From Gloeopeniophorella convolvens (taxonomy: Eukaryota > Basidiomycota > Agaricomycetes > Russulales): DNA of 64,000 nt. How positions within the stretch are numbered: position 1 is the stretch's first letter; each line of letters begins with the position of its first letter. Where the stretch lies: NCBI GenBank assembly GCA_022496205.1, contig WTXD01000036.1:62001-126000 (forward strand), read 5' to 3'. Both the position numbers and the translations under genes were made by a program. The notes below the pieces were generated by a model, which worked only from the letters and a program-made list of their open reading frames with translations, was not told where the DNA came from and searched no databases. This document shows, one piece after another, positions 33,984-45,760 of this stretch.

Positions 33984-36900
33984 TGAGGGACAACGTTAAC
34001 TCAAGGTGGCGGCTGGCAGAAGGCTGTGAAAAGCCCATAGCACAACGTTCGTCGGCGTGAGGGTCATCTGGAGAGATGGCCGATATTCCCAGTGAGTGCA
34101 TGAGGTCGGGGATAATCCACGTCCTTGTAGCCACGGGGGGAGGGGGCGCGAATGGATCATGTCACTCGCTCTGCCATAGGCCGTCCAGCCAATGAGGAAA
34201 ATGCGCCCGTGGATATTCCTAGAAAATGTGAAGATGCGTCAAAAACTCTCCTTTGACCAACCTATGGAGTGAATTACTTCTGCTAGGGGATGGACTCCAT
34301 GATGGACGACTCCTCGGAAAGAGTTCTCACCGGTTGACAAGTCAATCCGAGCTGTCCGACGACCGTATTCTCACTCCACGGAGTTTTTGCACATCGTGGA
34401 TCGATGATGAGATGCGCCGTTCCATCTTGCTCACATGGGCTGCAATTGAATAACTTGAAGTCAGCCCGGGGCTTGCAGCTGCGTGACGGTTGTGGCGGCG
34501 AAGTTGCTGTGCTTCTCCAGAAATGGGTAGGTCGATTACATGATTAGACCCGTCATCTCGGATCCGGAAAGAGCCGGAATGTCGTGTCCAGCCCCCGTTG
34601 CGAACTTCGCCGCCACCATCATATCAGATTTCCTTAATTGTTAATGTAGCAGATTCTGTGTTCAGCCAGCAGCCCCGATGCGCATTAATAAAATTCTACG
34701 TGCGAAAGAGAGGCTCAATTCGAACTGATCTGCGGCCTTGGAGGCTTGTTTTTCAGATTGAGAATGTGCGCTCGGATCCTCGGACATTCCTTGCCGCGTA
34801 CGAAAACCCTTACGGTCCAATGCCCCGTGTCATTGTGGAAGCCAAATATGGGTGTATAAAGGGTCAATCGGGCAATGTCCTCGCGACCCGGCTCCTGATA
34901 CAAGCGCCGTAGCGCGCTTCAACTCTCCCTCCGAACCCCTTTCCGAGATGAAACCACTTGAAGAGCGAATGGGTTTTGAGAATCGGTGATACGGTGAGAC
35001 TGACGTTGTCTCACCCTCGGATCACTGTCACCGACGTCGGTAGGACTTTGCGATTTGGCTCGGAGTTCCCCGTATGGACGCAAGACAGTGTAGGTTTCCG
35101 ATCAATCTGTACTCCTGGACGAGAGCTTTATTCTTCCGCCGTATACTTAGAGGGTGTATCCTGGGCAATATTGTGACACTACTAGTGCTTGTAAGATTTG
35201 GGTCCTCTGCAATCCCAAAGTACGCTTCTCTGCTCCGGGAATCTCTAGACGCTTTTGAGGGCCACGAGGTTTCGCAGGTACCGCATGTATTCTTCCGAGC
35301 GCGGGCAGCGTGGGCGCCCCCGTTTTTAAAGGTGCCATGGCTTGTTGGAGCTTGAACCTCGAGGCTATCTTACGTTCTCAAAACCCCGTGCGCTACCGAT
35401 GACGACAATGTGGCTAAATGTATGACTGACGGCAGCCCGGGCCATCACTTTAAGTCGTCCGTTGGGTGCGAAGTGTTGGAGCTGTCAAGGTGACCTCGAT
35501 GAAGCACGCTTGTCACATTGTGGGCTGACAACACCTGACCCAGCTGTTTTTTTCCATCGACATCATCTTGATGGCGCAAAGTATTATGGCGGGTGGTTCA
35601 TTCTGCACCGTCGTCAACCTAGGATGCATCAAATGTAGGGGGAAGTTAGTCTGCAATCGCGTCTGTTCTCGGCCCGTGCGGCTTTCCTCTCGGTGGCCTT
35701 GTGCCAAGTGCCGCGGGTGTAGCTCATTCGTTCGCCATAGCCTCTCGTCAAAGCGCCTATGTACTCCAATTCACATATTGCGAACGAATTTATGAACCTC
35801 AACTCCGTTCCTGCAGGCAATGCGAGGTGGAGCGCGCCGCCTCGGGTTTATATCTTCCACGGGAATAACTCCTAGGACATGAATCATTAGGATGTTACCG
35901 AACGTTTGCAACGCACATGCAACAACCAAGGTTTCCTTTCCTTCTGGTCGCAACAAGCAAGGTTGACTCCTAGCCATTGTTGTAACTTTACGCGGAGCTC
36001 GGGCCCAGCGAAGCCCTTCACTCAGATGCGGAAGATGGAAACTTCTCCGAGTCTGCCTATTGAGTAAAAGGCTTCCAGGCCCGCGCCGCGGCCCTGGTGC
36101 CGTTCTCCCGTAACGAGCAGCGGCAGGTTTCCGCCTCTCGTGAGAATGATACTGAAGGCGCACGTGCGCATCCCGAGACGACCGCAGTCAGCCGCAGTCC
36201 CGGACCAGAGATTGCCAGCATGCCTTACGAGCCCCGGGCGGGCCTGAAGTTCTCTCCACTCCATCAGCTCAAGCATCACGCCACCACGACACCCAACGCT
36301 TTCGGAGAGCTGACAATCTTAACAGATCTCCTGAGGAGTGCGTCATACTGGCAGACGCCACTTCATCTTCGCCCCGATTGTGAGAAACAGCCAAGGGGTT
36401 AGAGTGGGAAGAGAATTCTTGCCGTGAGGGAATCTATTCATCGGAGCGCGCAGAAACGAGGACATTAACGACATGCGCAGCCTGTGCGGCCTTCATGGCT
36501 CGTTTAGTCTTTGATGACATGGACAGCTCAACGGCGTTCTTGGCTCTTGGCGTCCGATGATCAGCTGATTTGGGAGGTACAATGCAGGGCTCCGACCTAC
36601 ATACCCTCGGTGAACACCGAGGCGCGGGAGTTAAAACTTCACATCCTCGCAGCGATGTGGGAGTTGGGCCTTGCTGTGCTCCACTTCGACATGCATGCCC
36701 TGTGTTGTTTTGCGCATCGGAGAGATGTCCTGTTCAACGTGCTTGGTCAGCCTCGGTTTCCGAGGCGGGTCCCTCAACTCGCAGCGAACATGTACGACTT
36801 CCAGTGGTCGCCGCTGTTCCTTCTGGCACCCTACTATCCACTTCATCGATGCTGTGCCAGACCGACTCGTTAAACCCCGGAGGCTGCAGGTGGATACCGC

Positions 36901-38339
36901 CACTACTGCGTGAGACATTGATGCCAAGGATCCGGGTGGTGTTTGGGAGATGTGGAATACAATCGGTACGTTCATCATGGAATGATCACCTACACCATTG
37001 ACCAGTAATGTTAGCGACAGGCGACTCCGACTTGCACCTGCATCTTCTTATCACCACGTATCATATACAGCCCACTCCGTCAAGGACATCAAGGGCACGA
37101 CATTTTCCCGACTTTCTTTTGAAATCCGGGTGAGCAGAGTCATAGCTTATAATAATGACTCGCGCAGCGCCCTATGCCTTGCCATTAGGCCTCATTACGT
37201 CTCGAATTGTTTCGGGTTGGTAATGCCATATACTTACCAGGAATCTTATCCGTGTTGGTCCGTGGCGTTACTACCAACGGGCACTGCAGTTAAATGGTCC
37301 CGACTCACGCATACTTGCGCAATGCCCGGCGTTGGGTCACCTCAGGGCCTTTGCTTCTGTTGGACGTTGAGACGACGCGCTGCTAACGTCAAGAAGGCGC
37401 TACTGCCTGAATTCTTGTGGAGTGGGAAGCTGATGATCTCGGCATTTGCAACTCCCAATCGAATACTTATCCGAGGTCAGTCGGGACCCGTCCGCGTTGT
37501 GCCTGGGGAACCGAAGCAGTGCTTCTGCTTTTGAAGTTCCGCAGGTGCGTGCACTCCTTCATATCCGAGGCGTACCTCTTCTATGACAGTATGACGATGG
37601 AGCCGGACAAGTCGTTTTATTCCGCCCAAGAGACCCCAATTCACTGTGGAGTGGATGCAGCTTCATGTGACTCTCAATATCTGTCCGTCTAGGGACTATC
37701 TGGCTGATTCGTTTAATTCCAGGTGTGTGCGCCTCCGTGCTTGTTTGGTCGCAAGTGACGCCAATTTTTTGCCAGTAACCAGAGGCAGATATAGACTTCA
37801 ATACTGTTGGGCTACCTCATGCTACGATAGGGGCGCGCTGAACTATATATTGCCGTCCGTCTGCGTTCTTGGGCAGTCGGCAGTGGGGTGATAACTAGGA
37901 GTCAATTCGCTGTCGGTCTGGCACTAGGGGGCATGACATGCTACAGTGCTGGATGACATGGTCCGTTGGAGTCGGGGGCAACATTCGTCTCCTTTCGTCG
38001 TGGCTGTCGTGTCCAAAGTTACTGGCTCCCATAAAGTTGACCACATGTTGGGGCCATCGCGCTCGAACGTAGCGTGATGGCTACGGAAATGAGGAAGGAT
38101 ACTAAATGAACGTTACACATCCAAACAAGTACAAGAGTTTGCTGATAATAATCAGTATGAAGGATTGATCGATCAGTCATAGTGCCTACGTCTAATGTAT
38201 TATCATGGGAGACTCGGGCTTCTGTGTCCCCGCGGATCGACCTCGATGACAGCGAGCCCACAGGGGCTCGGGGCCGTGGCACCTTGCGTTGTATTAGCCC
38301 TTTTCTCATTGGGTGTAGGTGATGGTCATTCGCGCACTT
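33984..38339. other. Long spacer, no supported gene
   Basis: Over 4 kb of near-balanced base composition with only short ORFs. The largest, 36998-37534 (+) and 36511-36873 (+), show no domain and no convincing splice partners. It may be decayed sequence. A 13-bp inverted repeat near 34.5 kb is listed separately. Confidence 0.5.
34493..34615. repeat. Inverted repeat pair, possible small MITE-like element
   Basis: TGGCGGCGAAGTT at 34493-34505 and its exact reverse complement at 34603-34615 enclose about 97 bp with no ORF. The outer flanks (GGT... and ...ACC) extend the symmetry imperfectly. No clear target-site duplication was found. Confidence 0.35.
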
Positions 38340-40730
38340 ACCAGGAGTTCTCAATGACGATGGCACTCGTGCAGTCACGGTCAAAGTGGAAGCGCTGCAC
38401 GGCCGACGCGCGCTTGAACTACCGTATATTTCCGTGTGGTGGCAGCTGGTCGAGTCCCGAATGGGCAGTAAGCGCGAGGGAAGATGCTATCGAACCGGGT
38501 GCATGTCGAGCCTTGCGTCGCGCTCGCCGTTATAGCGAGCGCAAGGTGATGGTCCCCGCTCGGGTCAACAAAAACACCAAGGAGACGAGGTGGCCAGACA
38601 GTGTGCCGATGACATATCATAGGCGGAGGAGTTGTGAGTGAGGGAAGGGCACATCCTCAACAACGAGACACTTGGAGATGATCTTAGGGCACCAGATACC
38701 CGACCATCGGTGACGAGGAAGTAGTCAGACTTGGGAGCAAGGACAAAATATTGCTTCTGAAAAATCCGAGTTGTCATTGGATACCAGATGGCAGGCGCAA
38801 CTCACCATAATCAGGAAAACGTCCAAGTAGGTCGATTCTGTCAGTTCGACGAAGCCACACGAGCCATAGCATACGTAATCGATTCCTCCTACCACATGAA
38901 GGATGGATATCGGAAGGCCTGAACGATGAAAGTAGCGCGGAATTGTGACTTCGCGTCTTAGGGTGCTTTCGTAGAAGACCGACCCGTGATCGCGCGCCAG
39001 CAGATCGAGTTAGACAATACATATATATTGGAGGAGAGGACCCGCTATGTAAGTCCAGCTCCTGTGAGCGGCGGATCGGATACGTCTTTCTGTGCGGTAA
39101 GGGGGTCCAGGACTTTGATGCCCACGAACAACCCATTGTTCAGGCAAGCTTATGCAATTCTATAGTTGTACCGCTGTTGCGGGGAGCAAAAAAGCACTCC
39201 CGGCTTCGAAGGTTGCAGAATTTGAAAGCAGAAGAAACCGACGATCTGATGGTGACGGGGATATGCCAGAACTTTGCCAGAAGCGGGCGCACAGGTTGGA
39301 GTGTGATATCCGAGGCTTGTGGGCGTCACAGCCGAGCACATCGGTGACGCTGCTAGGCCGGTACACAGAACCATGAGGGCTGATGAATTCGGGGCGAACC
39401 GAGCAACCTTCGGCAGAAGATGCGGCGAGGAGAAAGTTATCGGCGCTCGATTGATCCAATGCAACGGGCCGCGGGGTGGAGATGAGCCATTGGCGGGTAT
39501 TTTGTTCACCGCTACTGAGCCATTCGTGTACGTGTTCGTGGAGAACCGGGATGAACATCAAGCAAACACATTCGCCGTAAGGTAGACGCGCGCTCACCAC
39601 AAAGTCCGCTATCGCCCACCCACCATGGATGAACCAGCGGATCAAGAAGAATGACACTGAGGTAAGTGAGTCACTGAGAGGATGGATAAAGAGGGTAGGG
39701 GATAAACGCCTTCAGCCTCTGCGTACTACGTCCGACTGTAAGTCGGCATTTCGAAGGGTATGTGATTCCGCACTAACTCCAGCGACGGAGGCGAACGCTG
39801 TCTAACGCTGTCAAGTCGTTGATCGGGTGAGGAGAGTCTCCAATGGTTCTGACACTCTTCACAGAAGTTGCGATTCGTCTTTCAGCGCTACAAATCGGCG
39901 CGTGATTAATCGAAGCTCACAAGACATGACAGCTTCCTGCCGCGTAGAGAGAAGACGGCTTCAGACAGTATTGCAGTAGCAACGAAAACAGCTGCGCAGG
40001 AAGGCGAAACCGAAGATATGTCTGAACATCCACTGGAAGAGGGGGGAGCGCGGAGAGGGCTGAGGATCACGAGAATGGTTGGTCATCCGGGGATGCGTAG
40101 CGTAGGCACGTAGCAATGTACGGGACGAACCCAACGCTTCCCTCTCCTCACTCGTCGCCGCCGCAGCTCCGCTGCCTTCGACAGGTACGGCTGGGTGGCT
40201 CAATAGAAAGGCGCGGGTGGGGCACATGATATCGACTCGCCTGGTTCTTCAAGTAGAAAGTCGTCACAAAGAACGCAACAGGAAGGATACAGACGAACAG
40301 AAAGAAACAGGTACCTTTACGGCGCGTGTTTTCAGGTTGGTTGGTGCAAGCAGGTGCTTTGTACATGACAGCTTGGACATACACTACAAGGAGGAACGAA
40401 TTGAGTTGAAAGGAAAGGTTGATATGGCTGGTACATTGAGACCTGAATATTTCCTTAGTGAATGCAAATCTAAGCTTCAAGAAAAGACATACTTCCTCTC
40501 GTTTTCCGAAGCCCCACAAAGATGTCCAGGATGACTCCAGCAACGGTTAGAGGAACCTTCGAGCTCGAGGAGCCATAGTAGTCGCAGCGGATGTGACTCC
40601 AGTTCTGGGAGTCGGAATACACGAAGATCAGGATACAATGTGTGCAGCTCACGAATCGACGGGGCCTTTTGGATAGAGAACCCGGGTCCGGGAGAAGACC
40701 GACAGAGACTCTGCTTGTTGCAGGCGGCAA
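38340..40730 (-). pseudogene. Decayed DUF3433 membrane-protein pseudogene
   Basis: Fragments occur in the family order on the minus strand. They are SVGLLPDPGSLSKRPRRF near 40640-40720, FIHGGWAIADFV at 39598-39633, KQYFVLAPKSDYFLVTDGRV at 38697-38756, a hydrophobic segment, then HAPGSIASSLALTAHSG at 38455-38505. Each matches a segment of the intact paralogue at 43039-45760 (for example HAPGSIASTVALTARSG). The reading frame is broken by an in-frame TAA at 38532-38530, where the paralogue reads straight through, and by a TAG at 38421-38419. Regions between the fragments no longer align by eye. It is transcribed, if at all, without making the full protein. Confidence 0.72.
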
Positions 40731-43038
40731 GAATACGTCGAGACGGGCGGACTTCGTTTATGAACGCGAAGACTCCACTTTGCAGCAAGTTGGAGGTCTG
40801 AGTTCGCAGGGGACCGGTTCGCTTAGTATCGGGTTCGCTAGGCTATTGGCGGGATCCTGTGAAGAAGGGTACTAGCCTCTGAGTACTAGACACGATCTAA
40901 GCGGGATTGAGGGCCTATTCGAAGGGACAACCGGTCATCCACAGTAAAACGAGTAGAGTGCATTGGGAACAACACCGTGTTTTAAGATTCTGGACAATTG
41001 GTTGTGCTACCGAGTCAGCCGTGTGAGTTTGAGAACTGTCGCCGTCAGCTCGGATGCCATACTGTCCTTTCTGTCCCTTATCAACCAAGTACCTGACAAC
41101 TTTGCCATGTTCAGAAGTTCCCGAAGGTGTGGTATGAATGCAGGTTTGGCGGTTAGGTGTGGCGCCGCACGGCGAGCAGCGCTGGGGCTGGGAAGCGAAG
41201 CAAACCCAACGGAAGCTGCACAGTGACCCAATGGAGCCAAGTCGAGAGGGGTCCCATGGCACGGTCACTCGCGTACGAAGTGAACTTGAGTCTGTTCAAC
41301 GACCTGTACATTAGTGAGCACGTCGTGCACATGCAAGCCTCGCGGGCCCAGAATCGGGCTGTGCCATCGGAGTGGGACAGACGGTGTATTGAAGTTGACG
41401 AATCCTGAGACATTGTATACACAAATTGTGGGACGTCGCAACATCGCTGACGCACGCTCGCACTGAGGCTCTTGTAGACATTGCGATCCGATGCGGGGCG
41501 TGGCGCCCTCAGTGCAGAGAAACAGGCGGCCTCGTGCCAAACCTGGCATGAATAGTACATGTGGTAGATTCGTGAGGACATCATGACGGCACTGAGCATA
41601 TGGTACCAGTGCACCTTTTTGCGATCAGCCCGGACGCCACGGCAGCGCAGGCCTCATGCGCTCGATGTTGATGTCGTCGTTCCCAACAGAACGGGGTTCG
41701 AAGCTCGAAGAGTTCAGCGTCAGGAAGTCGACTCCGCGCTAAGGACGTCCCCACGACCGAAGACGCCCACGACCCCTGCGGTCAAAAATACACCATGTGA
41801 GAATTCCCAAGCCCCGAGTACTGAGTGCTTACTTTCGAAGGTTCCAGGGAGCGGCTTCGACGATACTGGATATTTATCACGCCCGCGGCGCCTCGGTCTG
41901 TGCGCAATGGGGTCTTGCGCGGCTAGATCTGGTTGGAACCCTGGAGCGGCACGGACCCACACGCCGATGAACTCTCGCCCAGCTCTGGGCCAGCCATGGC
42001 CTTCCCGGGATACCCCCAGCATCGGATATGATATTTACTTTCTTGGGAAGAAGGTCATCAGACTGTTCCACATTTCCGGTGCGGCGGACAGTAACCGTTA
42101 CGCCTGAGAATCGCTGGGTTTCTGAGCACGAAGTGTAGCTTCATAGGATCCGCCCGTGTGACCAAGACGCAACACGGCGCAGAGCGATATAGGGTATAAG
42201 CAACTGTTTCTGGTCAATCTCAATGATGGACTTTGAGCCTGCGTCCAGCTAGGGCCTTGGCTCCCGGTGAGTAGTAAGTTATCTCAGCTTATCAAACACG
42301 AAGAGACGATACACTCACCGCATCCCTCCCCAACTTTCTGCAGTTTCCTCCGTTGATTTCCCAGCCCTCTCGTCGGCCTTTACAGCCTCTATCAAGAATG
42401 CTAGAGCTTGACCGAAACAGTTTACTTCCTAGCGTATCGCTCGATGCGTTCGTCTGGCCGGCGTAACGCCCAGGATGTCGTCAAGCTGAAGGCAGCGCTG
42501 CCGTCCAGTACGGTCGGCGAGTGCTACCCCAAACACCAGTACCCCGTAAGGGTGGGGAGGTCGATCGCACGTGTGGGACAGGTGTGGGACCCGTAAAAGC
42601 CAGCGAACGAAGCTGGAAGACCGGAGACCGTCGCAGTCAAGTCGCCGCGTTTGCCGGGCCTCGGGTACGTTGGCGTAGAGTACATCGGCTGCTCGGTTAT
42701 ACCGGCTTGCGCGCCATCACCAAACGCTGGACTTCGGAGCGTTGTTGGGGCGTACAGGGTCGACGTCTCTGCCGTCCCCGCCCGACACCCCAAGGAGATC
42801 AAAGTAGGTAAATAGTACTTCGAGATCGTCTACTAATCGATACGTGCAGTGAGTCCGTTATAAGTACGACTACAGGCGAATTCGCTGCAACAACACAGAG
42901 TCCAAACCAAAATTAGATACGTGCGCCACGTACTGTGGCTGGATGCGATTTGCATGGGTGATCGTCCTCTCTACCCCGTCCCGTCTCGTCTCGTCTCGTC
43001 TCGTCTCGTCGCCGTCGCCGTCGCCCCGCGCGCATCCC
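40731..43038. other. Spacer between DUF3433 pseudogene and intact paralogue
   Basis: ORFs at 41153-41614 (-) and 41583-42107 (+) overlap each other and match nothing known to me. I support no gene. Confidence 0.45.
42977..43025. repeat. CTCGT pentamer microsatellite running into GTCGCC hexamers
   Basis: About five CGTCT units followed by about three CGTCGC units. It lies just beyond the stop of the DUF3433 gene, probably in its 3' UTR. Confidence 0.75.
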
Positions 43039-45760
43039 TTACGCGTGTAACGCTCCCTCGCCCCCAGAGCTGTCGCCCCACGCATGGTGCGGGCGGCGCC
43101 CGATGAGCGTCATCATCGTCTCGTCGCGCGCCTCGGGCGCCGACATCTCGTCCACATACGCGACCTCGGCGTCGTCGACAACGATCGCGCCCGTGCGCCG
43201 GTCGAGCCGGAAGCGCAGCGACTTGAGCGCGCGGTCGAACGCAGGCTGGTCATCGTACGGCATGAGGAGCTCGCCGAAGCCCGAGCGCGCGGTGAGCGCG
43301 ACGGTCGAGGCGATCGAGCCCGGCGCGTGCGCAAGGTAGACGTCGCGCCGCTGGCGCCAGTGCCAGAAGTGCAGGCCGCTGATCACAAGTGCAGATATCA
43401 GGAGCAAGGAGGCGAGTGCGTGCCCTGCGACTGGCCTGAGGGGCACGCATTGTGGTCAAAGACGGAATGGCCGACCAAGGGGAGGGGCTCACTCAATGTA
43501 CAGACGTGGCACGAGCTGCGTGATTTGTGAGGAGACCTTAGAATCTACCGGCATGAAGTAATTCGACTTCGCGGCCAGTGCAAGGTACCGGGTCTACCGG
43601 GCACAAACATCAGAGGAAGCCATCTAACGAGGGTGAAGACAGCGCATACGTAAATCGTCGTTGTGTAGTTCAAGAAACCGTTAGGGTCTTGAAATACCGA
43701 AAGCGGGCCACCTGGTGCTTGCTGAGCCTGACGGAATATCGCGTTAGGTACGCCAGTCTTGATGGAGATTGAGCGCGACATGATGTTGAGATTGGTCGAG
43801 TTGTCGAAGATGAGCCTAGGTGCAAACTAAGCTCGGACTAAGAGCGTGAGGGAAATGGGGTTACCCGTTGTATGGAACGCCCTGAAGCGGCGGACCAGAG
43901 ACGTTGTTGGGCTTCGGATAGTTGTCAATTATCGAAACGTTCGTCAACGAGCCATTGTTCAGGGATGCGAAGGCGGTCACGTCGAACAGCTGCATGGTCG
44001 GTGTGCAGAAAACACCGGCCTTCTCTTGAGGGTTGGACTGCCAGAACCAGAAGAATACCTGGATAGATGTCAATCACGATCCACCAGAGCGACAGAAGGA
44101 TCAAGTACATACTGGTTGGAAGGCAACATCAGAGGAGTTGCTCCCGCAATCTGGAACGTTCACAACACCATACTGCTGATCCACGCTATTGGGATTGAAC
44201 AGCACAGGTCCCACCGCGCAGCCATCGACGGAGACAGCAGTGATCTCTGATTGGTTTGCGTTGACTGTATTGAGTGACAGCTGGAGGGGGTTCGTGCAGC
44301 CTGTGTTGGTCTGGATGGCTGTTGTGTTGACAGCCATGGACCCGTTCAAATAGTTGCTCGTGGGGAACTGTGCGCCGACGTTGAATAATTAGTGGGGTCT
44401 AGTCTATGAATAGACACTCACAATGAACTCGGCTGTAGCCCAGCCATTGTGCACGAAAGGAGGATCGGAGAGTCCATTGAAGGCTGACCTCTTCCATCAG
44501 CATGTGAAGCTACGACACAAGCACTGTTAACGTACTAGCAGCCTCAGCAAACTGGGAGGGGAGACTACATTAGATCCAGCGCTTCGATGTTGATTGCAGT
44601 TCACTCACGCCAGCAGAAGCAGCAAACGCGCTTAAATCATCAACGTTCGGAGAAAGCCCGATAGCACTGATGCTCTGGGCAGAAGACGCTGCACAAGTGG
44701 ATCAGCACAACGGAGTCACTCTGAAGAACTTGATCAGTTACGTGAGGTCTTGGGGAGCTGCCTGATGGAAAATATCGCTCCAGCCAACGGTTGGAATAGC
44801 TGTGATGCCAGCGCGGTAAACCCAGACACCAAAACGAACTGATGCTTGAGTTTCAAAGCGTTATAGGTGATGGTCAGCCGGCTGGGATCGATGTTGGTCA
44901 GTCACGTTCGGGGCATCCGACATGAGGTTAATCACTTAGCCGCGATCTGATCAGGTGTTTCAGCTCATGGTCAAGGTGTGGGGCTGCGAGTTGAACCCAC
45001 GTAGTCTAATAATAATGTCTCGTCTGCGGGCGCCCTCCCTCGCGACAAGAGCAGGTACGGCTGTTACTATCCCGTTAACGCAAGTACGCCACCAAGTATA
45101 GTTATGTGGCGCGTACATTCCACATCCGGATATTCCAGTCGAAAGCGTAGATCATGTATCCCAGCGGTGCAATGATAATGGAAGGAATGAATGCCTATGT
45201 GACGTGCGCTCAGTCGGCTGCATTGACTGGACATGTTTCGGGAGCTTACGGTCAAGAATTGCGTCGAGGCAAACGAAAACACGTTTTTCTCGGGAACATG
45301 GAAACCTGGTGGGTCGCCACAAGTCAGCATCGCGACACCAGGACACCCTAAGCAGGCGACGCACCATCCTGCTTCTGCGAAATAGCGAGGGCGACCTCCA
45401 AACCGATCCCAATGAGACAGAGGATTGCGGCGCCGGAGCACACCGCCCAAAACCGCAATAGCACAGGTTCCTGCGTAAGCCCCGTGAGACGTTCTCCGGA
45501 CTGTGTCAACGAGAGCTGCGCACGTATTTTGGAGGACGCTTGGTGAGGGTCCCTGGGGTGGGAATGAGGCCGACAGAGCTGCGGAAGCTCATGTGGGGTC
45601 GCGAGGGCTCTGGGTCATAGTCTGGCTGGGGACTTCCTGGCGACTTGGCGGGGTCGTGAGGGGGATAGGCCATGGGAGGATCGTCGTAGTAGGGATCGCT
45701 GTCCGCTGGCAGCCTGACGCTGAAAGCGTTGTAACCTGGGCTTTTGGATGGGCTAGACAT
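43039..45760 (-). CDS. DUF3433 family integral membrane protein
   Basis: Fourteen or fifteen exons: 45760-45524, 45470-45365, 45305-45250, 45194-45117, 45060 to about 45000, then 44881-44742, 44688-44609, 44551-44536, 44483-44422, 44367-44113, 44058-43865, 43815-43650, 43593-43493 and 43435-43039. Family order is visible: a cytosolic Pro-rich N-terminus with RSSVGLIPTPGTLTKRP, a first membrane helix (LLRFWAVCSGAAILCLIGIG), a second (FIPSIIIAPLGYMIYAF) and a third (FVLVSGFTALASQLFQPLAG). Next comes a large Asn-glycosylation-rich outer domain (NYLNGSMAVNTT, YPKPNNVSG), a last helix (LASLLLISALVISGLHFW) and a cytosolic HAPGSIASTVALTARSGFGE tail. The join between about 45000 and 44881 is unresolved. 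No simple GT-AG pair keeps frame unless a 28-nt microexon (44963-44936) is used. Molecular role is unknown. Confidence 0.82.

Noticed and set aside
44941..45010. GGGTTCAACTCGCAG string resembling a tRNA T-loop on the - strand
   Set aside because: No cloverleaf could be folded around it by eye, and it lies at an exon border of the DUF3433 gene.
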